Source: GCA-2683135 sp964507445
GTDB lineage: Bacteria; Planctomycetota; GCA-002687715
DNA: 64,000 nucleotides
Direction: 5' to 3'
Assembly: GCA_964507445.1 (NCBI GenBank)
Contig: CAZDQF010000013.1
Coordinates: 1 to 64,000, forward strand
Positions 59,197-64,000 of this stretch are shown here, in pieces. Position numbers and translations under genes: made by a program. The notes beneath the pieces were generated by a model. That model saw nothing but the letters and a program-made list of their open reading frames with translations, made no database searches and had not been told where the DNA came from. Numbering within the stretch: position 1 is the first letter of the stretch; each line of letters opens with the position of its first letter.

Positions 59197-62100
59197 AGCT
59201 GAGCAGTAACCGCAAATCCGCTTCCGTCAGGTCGGCGAGGGGACCCCGGGCGTCTTCGATGAGAGCCTCCGCCACCTCTCTCTTGGTTTGCTGGAGTTCG
59301 AGGATTCGCTCTTCCACCGTGTCCTTCGCCACGAGCCGGTAAGCGATGACCTTGTCGCGTCGACCGATCCGGTGGGCGCGATCGATGGCCTGCGCCTCCA
59401 CCGCTGGGTTCCACCACGGATCGAGCAGAAACACGTAGTCGGCTGCGGTGAGGTTGAGGCCGTGACCGCCTGCTTTGAGGCTCACCAGCATGACCGGACA
59501 CGCGTCGTCTTCCTGGAACCTGCGCACGACCGCCTCACGATCTCGGGTGGACCCATCCAGTCGCGTGAAGGGAATCTCGGCGGCCTCCAGGCGCGCGGCG
59601 ACCAGATCCAGCAGCTTGACGAACTGGCTGAACACCAGCGCCTTGTGCCCGCTCAGGACGAGCTGCTCCAGCTCCGTGGTCAGGAGCTCGACCTTGCCGG
59701 ACTCGGACATGGCCTGGTCCACCAGCGCCGGGTGGCAGGCCACCTGTCGGAGTCTCAGCAGGGCCTCCAGGACGTGCAGGGGACGGCGTCCGTCTCCGTC
59801 GCGGTCGACGACGGTGCGCGCCGCCTCTGTTCGGATGGCCTCGTAGAGTTGCCGTTGTTCATCGGTCAGGGGAACCAGGACCGTCTGTTCGATGCGTTCG
59901 GGGAGCTCCGGCGCCACCTCCTGTTTGGTCCTGCGCAGCACCAGGGGTGCGATGGTCCGTGCCAGGAGCGCCCGCGTGTCCGAGTCGGCGCGCCGGGAGG
60001 TGCGTTCGAGGAACCGGCGCTCTGAACCGAGCAGGCCGGGATTGAGGAACTCCATGAGCGACCAGAGGTCCCGCGCGTGGTTCTCCACGGGCGTGCCCGT
60101 GAGCGCCAGCCGCACCCGCGCTCGCAGCTGACGGACGGCCCCGGCGTTCTTGGACCGGGGATTCTTGATGGCCTGGGCTTCGTCCAGGATGACCACGGAC
60201 CATTCGACGGCCTGGAACTGCTCGATGTCGCGCTGCAGGGTGCCGTAGGTGGTGATCATCCAGTCCGACGGCCCCACGTCCAGCGGACCCCGGTGGCGGC
60301 TGGCACCGTGGTGGACCAACAGCTCGCGTCGAGGAGCGAATCGCCGGGTCTCCTGGGACCAGTTCCAGAGCAGGGATCTCGGGGCGATGATGAGGGTCGG
60401 GCCCGGGGGCGTGCCCGCGGCGGGGTCCGTCTGCAGGGACTCCAGGAAGGCGATGGCCTGCACCGTCTTGCCCAGTCCCATGTCGTCCGCCAGACAGCCC
60501 CCCAGGTTGGCGGCGGCCAGCTCCCTCAGCCAGCTCACGCCGGCTGACTGGTAGGGCCGCAGTTCACCGTTGATCGCCGGCAGGGTCCCGTAGGGAGCCG
60601 GATCGGAGAGGGCCTTGAGCTGAGAGAGGAGTCCGGACATGAGCTCCGGCGGGACCCCGCCGGTCTCCTCGGCGAGGGGCTCCAGCAGCGGCGCCTGGGC
60701 GCGATGGAAGCGGATGGCTCCCTGGTCGCTCTGTCCGAGCTGGAGCACGCCGCCGATCCTGGCCAGCCACTCCGTGGGTACGAGCCCGAGGCTGCCGTCG
60801 TCCAACTCCACGAACTTGCGACCGTCACGCCACGATCGCATCAACTGCTCGACGTCCACGGAGCACCCGTCGCCGTAGCTGGCGCCGCCGCTGAGCTCGA
60901 ACCAGTCCACGCCCGAGCTCAGCTCGATGGCGGGCGTGTTTCCCTTGCGGTAGCGCCGGTCCTCCGCCGTGACCTCGAAGCCGTGCTCCAGCAGGGTGGC
61001 CACCACGGAGGTGAGCCCGGAAGGATCGACGAACCAGCGGCCGTGCACGCCCTCGTCCGTGGTGAGGCCGTCCTCCTGATCCAGCAGCGCAGCGACGCGC
61101 GCCTCGGCGTCCGTGTCACGGCGACGCTGGACCCCACTCTCCAGATCCAGCACCAGCCGCTGGCCGCTCTCCATGGGCAGCCTGACGTCGCCGTAGGAGA
61201 ACTCCAGGTCGAGCACCAGCTGCTGGCGTTGTCGGGCGATGGCGGCGTGGGGTGTGGGGGATTGGCGGTCCAGGGGGACCGGTGGTGCGTCCGGGGTCAG
61301 GGCCACTCTGGGGAGCGGGCCTGCGTCCGCCAGGCGCTTGAGCACATCGAGGCCCTCCGACTCATCCACCGGGAACGCGCGGTCCCTGGACAGCAGGGAC
61401 AGCCACTCCTCCGCTCCGTAGGCCTGGATGGCGATGATCCGACCGTCCAGCGCCGCCACCGGGCTCCGGTCCGGCGCCAGGGCGCCGCAGGCGCTCACGG
61501 CGTGGCGCTCGTCGCCGCGGACCAGCCACCCTCCCAGGTTCATGGCGTCGCCGTCACCCGCTGTGGCGAAGCCGAGCACCAGCTCGAACGGCGCCTCGGT
61601 GTCCAGGGTCAGGGGCGTCGGCGGACCGTCGGTCTGCCGCAGCCCCAGGGCGCCGGTACGGGAGGCCGCTTCCAGCACCGCCAGCCGCTCCTCGGGGCCC
61701 AGTTTCCACGGCGCGCCCTGGTCCACGAAGCCGCCCCCGTCCAGCCGGTTGCGCCTGCCGCCGGCGATCGGCTCCAGGGCCTTGATGGCTGCCAGGTGAG
61801 CGGGGTCCTCGACCCGCCCGAGGTGATCCCCGTCCGGCGGCAGGGGTCTCAGAGCTCCTTCCTCCTCATCTCCGCTCCACCAGATGCCCAGGAGCAGCTT
61901 CTTGGGGTGCGGTTCGATGAGGTAGGCGGGGTGGATCGGAGGCGGCCCGTCCTCGCCGAACGCCGCTTCCTTCTCCTCCACTTCGATTCTGAGGAGCAAC
62001 GCCCAGAGATGAGCGCATCCGGTGCCCTGGTTCTCGAGCCAGGGGCAGGAGCATTCGTGGGAGACGGCGCCGCCCTGATCCCGTTCGATCCAGACGTTGT

Positions 62101-62254
62101 GGTGGCGCCTGAAGAAGCGGACCCGGGCCTCCCAGGAGCCGTCGCCGGAGCCCTCCAGCAGCCGTACGTCGCCGTCGTCCAGCAGCTGGCGGCCTTCGTC
62201 CATCTCCGCCTGATTGAACGGGACCTTGAGTTCTTCGGGGTTGATGCCTGCCAC
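59195..62254 (-). CDS. SWIM-zinc-finger SNF2-family ATPase
   Basis: 1019 residues. An N-terminal SWIM zinc finger (CSCPWLENQGTGCAHLW, ~70-86) and a long middle region are followed by the SNF2 ATPase: ADDMGLGKTVQAI (Walker A, ~590), LDEAQAIKN (Walker B as DEAQ, ~690), LTGTPVENHARDLWSL (motif III, ~720), then the helicase C-lobe with VSLKAGGHGLNLTAADYVF and QAIDRAHRIGRRDKV. Bacterial SNF2/RapA-like translocases remodel protein-DNA complexes such as stalled RNA polymerase. Nothing nearby points to a defence island. Confidence 0.95.
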   Translation of the reverse strand: MAGINPEELKVPFNQAEMDEGRQLLDDGDVRLLEGSGDGSWEARVRFFRRHHNVWIERDQGGAVSHECSCPWLENQGTGCAHLWALLLRIEVEEKEAAFGEDGPPPIHPAYLIEPHPKKLLLGIWWSGDEEEGALRPLPPDGDHLGRVEDPAHLAAIKALEPIAGGRRNRLDGGGFVDQGAPWKLGPEERLAVLEAASRTGALGLRQTDGPPTPLTLDTEAPFELVLGFATAGDGDAMNLGGWLVRGDERHAVSACGALAPDRSPVAALDGRIIAIQAYGAEEWLSLLSRDRAFPVDESEGLDVLKRLADAGPLPRVALTPDAPPVPLDRQSPTPHAAIARQRQQLVLDLEFSYGDVRLPMESGQRLVLDLESGVQRRRDTDAEARVAALLDQEDGLTTDEGVHGRWFVDPSGLTSVVATLLEHGFEVTAEDRRYRKGNTPAIELSSGVDWFELSGGASYGDGCSVDVEQLMRSWRDGRKFVELDDGSLGLVPTEWLARIGGVLQLGQSDQGAIRFHRAQAPLLEPLAEETGGVPPELMSGLLSQLKALSDPAPYGTLPAINGELRPYQSAGVSWLRELAAANLGGCLADDMGLGKTVQAIAFLESLQTDPAAGTPPGPTLIIAPRSLLWNWSQETRRFAPRRELLVHHGASRHRGPLDVGPSDWMITTYGTLQRDIEQFQAVEWSVVILDEAQAIKNPRSKNAGAVRQLRARVRLALTGTPVENHARDLWSLMEFLNPGLLGSERRFLERTSRRADSDTRALLARTIAPLVLRRTKQEVAPELPERIEQTVLVPLTDEQRQLYEAIRTEAARTVVDRDGDGRRPLHVLEALLRLRQVACHPALVDQAMSESGKVELLTTELEQLVLSGHKALVFSQFVKLLDLVAARLEAAEIPFTRLDGSTRDREAVVRRFQEDDACPVMLVSLKAGGHGLNLTAADYVFLLDPWWNPAVEAQAIDRAHRIGRRDKVIAYRLVAKDTVEERILELQQTKREVAEALIEDARGPLADLTEADLRLLLS

Positions 62255-62278
62255 GGTCTGAGGTCATAACATCAGCAC

Positions 62279-62677
62279 ATGGCACACGTCAGCCGGTTCC
62301 GTCATCAGGTCCGCAGTTACGAGCTGGATTCCTACGGCCACGTCAACAACGCGGTGTTCATGCAGTGGTTGGAGCACGGGCGCAGCGGCTTGCTGCAGGA
62401 TCATGGCTTCAACTACAACAACGTGGAGCAACGCTGGGGCATCCGGTTCGTGCTCGTCTCCACCCGGATCGACTTCAAGGCGGGCCTGAGCCTGGCGGAC
62501 GAGGTGGAGGTCACCACGGAGGTCAGCCGCGTGGGGACCACGTCCGCCACCTTCAGTCAGCGGGTCCTGCGCGGCGACGAGGAGGCGGCCACCTGCGAGA
62601 CCGTGGTGGTGTTCACGGACCCGTCCATGCAGACGCCGGTCCCGATCCCTGACGAGTTCAAGGACCTCTACGCATGA
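62279..62677 (+). CDS. YbgC/4HBT-type acyl-CoA thioesterase
   Basis: 132 residues, hot-dog fold. The active-site block YELDSYGHVNNAVFMQWLEHGR (Asp17, His21, Glu32) and RIDFKAGLSLADEVEVTTEV strand are standard for 4-hydroxybenzoyl-CoA thioesterase-like enzymes. Hydrolyses an acyl-CoA; substrate unknown. The 3' end overlaps the convergent methyltransferase gene by 20 bp. Confidence 0.92.
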   Translation: MAHVSRFRHQVRSYELDSYGHVNNAVFMQWLEHGRSGLLQDHGFNYNNVEQRWGIRFVLVSTRIDFKAGLSLADEVEVTTEVSRVGTTSATFSQRVLRGDEEAATCETVVVFTDPSMQTPVPIPDEFKDLYA

Positions 62678-63425
62678 GCAGGGTCACGGGCCCCCCGTTG
62701 CGGGGCAGGCCCTCCAGCGGCGCCCCCGCCTCCTGGGTGCGCCGCCAGACCTGCTCCAGTCGGAACGGCGAGGCGCCCAGGGCGCGCTCCAGCTGAGCCG
62801 GGCGCCACACCCGCTGCCGCTTGGACGAACGCACCTCGCGCCGGCCTTCGGGGCCGTCGATGAGGACCGTGGCGTCCATCCAGCGCAGGTCGTCGCCCGC
62901 CGGCCGCTGGCTCATGACGGTGACCCGAGCCGTGCGGTCTCCCTGGGTGGAGGTCCATGTGTCCGCGACCGGTTCCCCCGGCGCTTCCAGCTCCAGCTCG
63001 AGGACCATGAGGCCATCGGGGAGGAGGGCGGTGGCGGTGGACTCGAGGAATCCCAGGACCTGCGCGTCCGTCAGCAGGTACCGGAAGGAGTCGATGAGGC
63101 AGAACGCGCCGTGGAAGCGGGGAGCGATGGAGAAGCGAGCGGCGTCCGCCTGGAAGACGCGGCCCGGCGCCCGTCGCGCCGCGTGCCGGAGCATGGGCCG
63201 GGCGTTGTCGAAGCCGAAGACGTGGAACCCCTGATCCATCAGACCAGGGATCAGGCGACCGCCGCCGGTCATGGGTTCCAGCAATCGGGCCGGCGGGGGT
63301 GCGCCGGCTGCGGTGAACACCGACGTGAGCATCTCCACCTCGCGCTCCGGTGGGAACGCGAACGCCAACTCGTAGACGTCCGCGTCCAGGTACCAGCTGG
63401 ATTCCGCAGGGGATGGGTGAGCCAC
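62658..63425 (-). CDS. Class I SAM-dependent methyltransferase
   Basis: 255 residues from GTG 63425, the first start in frame with a methyltransferase-like opening (YLDADVYELAFAFPPEREVEML). Motif I is LEPMTGGGRLIPGLMDQG (~48-65), then FGFDNARPMLRHA and the post-motif VFQADAARF. The family is certain; whether the substrate is a small molecule or macromolecule is not. No ATG is available; an earlier start cannot be excluded. Confidence 0.8.
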   Translation of the reverse strand: MAHPSPAESSWYLDADVYELAFAFPPEREVEMLTSVFTAAGAPPPARLLEPMTGGGRLIPGLMDQGFHVFGFDNARPMLRHAARRAPGRVFQADAARFSIAPRFHGAFCLIDSFRYLLTDAQVLGFLESTATALLPDGLMVLELELEAPGEPVADTWTSTQGDRTARVTVMSQRPAGDDLRWMDATVLIDGPEGRREVRSSKRQRVWRPAQLERALGASPFRLEQVWRRTQEAGAPLEGLPRNGGPVTLLMRRGP

Positions 63426-63466
63426 GCCCTGGAGCGTACACCTGCGGCGCCGAATCGGTCTGACGG

Positions 63467-64000
63467 CTAACGCTTGTCGGTGACGATGACCGTGCCGTCC
63501 GGGAGCCGGATCAGCTGGCGCTGCTGTCCGCCGGGGGCGCCGGGGTTCGCCATGACGGCGGCCCGCATCTCTTCCATCCGCGCTGCCTGGCGCACCATGT
63601 AGCCCACACCGGCGAGCATGATGCCCCGGAACACATCGTCGGTGAGGAGGGCGCTGGCGGCGCCGAGGCCCATCATCACCGCACCCACGATGGCTCCGGC
63701 GCGCGCGGCGATCCGGGTCCCCTGGCTCCAGCTGCGCCGACGCTGCCACATGACGGCTCGCAGGATGCGCCCGCCGTCCAGCGGAAAGCCGGGGACCAGG
63801 TTGAAGATCCCGAGGATCAGGTTCGCCCACCAGAGCTGGTTGGCGGTCCAGTCGATGACCGCGAAGGCGAGGGTGGTCTCCGCGGGGATGACGGCATCGA
63901 TGACGAAGAACGCGGCGGCCAGGGCGAGGCTGACGGCGGGGCCGGCGGCGGCGATCAGCAGCTCATGGCGAGGCGTCCGCGGTTCGGCGGTCAGCCGGGC
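63467..64000 (-). CDS. M50-family site-2-protease-like membrane metalloprotease (5' end outside window)
   Basis: At least 177 residues visible. AAAGPAVSLALA and NLVPGFPLDGGRILRA (the LDG motif with the zinc-binding Asp) are the second half of a site-2 protease active site; the HExxH helix is outside the window. The last ~80 residues are hydrophobic with a short C-terminal strand. These proteases cut transmembrane proteins, often anti-sigma factors, a fitting activity in a genome rich in ECF sigma factors. Confidence 0.85.
   Translation of the reverse strand, partial: ARLTAEPRTPRHELLIAAAGPAVSLALAAAFFVIDAVIPAETTLAFAVIDWTANQLWWANLILGIFNLVPGFPLDGGRILRAVMWQRRRSWSQGTRIAARAGAIVGAVMMGLGAASALLTDDVFRGIMLAGVGYMVRQAARMEEMRAAVMANPGAPGGQQRQLIRLPDGTVIVTDKR

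Overview
The window looks like a chromosomal segment of an uncultured, GC-rich planctomycete-like bacterium. The signs are the gene families: paired ECF sigma factors and membrane Ser/Thr kinases, DUF1501/DUF1800 secreted proteins, FG-GAP/ASPIC-UnbV proteins, a DUF1080 and Gfo/Idh/MocA sugar locus with Tat-type leaders, FGE-fold proteins, and many exported proteins of unknown role. A 10-N gap beside a 29-G homopolymer at 58.6 kb indicates a scaffolded, probably metagenome-derived assembly. No rRNA, confident tRNA, CRISPR array, prophage or insertion sequence was found. Both ends cut genes: a Ser/Thr kinase on the left and a site-2 protease on the right.

Layout. 0-18 kb: signalling kinases, phosphoglycerate mutase, large exported FG-GAP/TPR and RG-rich proteins, a decayed M28 peptidase end, and two alpha-barrel repeat proteins flanking a PHP-domain protein. 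18-24.5 kb: an RRM protein, then a leftward, overlap-coupled operon (FGE-fold protein, deiodinase-like selenoprotein, YkgJ Cys-cluster protein) that starts 36 bp from a rightward unit (ECF sigma factor, seven-helix kinase, iodotyrosine-deiodinase-like flavoprotein). 24.5-38 kb: secreted unknowns, di-haem peroxidase, MATE transporter, DUF4139 protein, DUF1800-DUF1501 operon, second FGE-fold protein. 38-43 kb: a probable 3-keto-sugar locus (TIM-barrel isomerase, Gfo/Idh/MocA, DUF1080-SGNH fusion), then panB. 43-53 kb: ECF sigma unit, metallophosphoesterase, 2H phosphoesterase, KamA-type radical SAM enzyme, S41-like peptidase and a leftward operon with Nfu and DUF971. 53-64 kb: transporter, hydrolases, FxsA, PhoD, ferredoxin, SWIM-SNF2 ATPase, thioesterase, methyltransferase, M50 protease.

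The main discovery is at 19.4-24.5 kb. One reading frame is interrupted by a single TGA exactly where deiodinases carry selenocysteine (Thr-U-Pro-Pro-Phe context). A bacterial-SECIS-like hairpin follows 17 nt downstream. The protein keeps other deiodinase landmarks (E-x-H and VDTM blocks). About 3.6 kb away, in the divergent unit, lies a nitroreductase-fold protein that keeps the Glu/Tyr/Lys residues iodotyrosine deiodinases use to hold the amino-acid end of their substrate. The two units are set head to head with a sigma factor and a sensor-like kinase between them. This suggests a regulated dehalogenation locus for iodinated (or brominated) tyrosine or thyronine-like compounds. Each family is known in bacteria; the linkage and its regulation are the part I do not recall being described, and joint function is inference.
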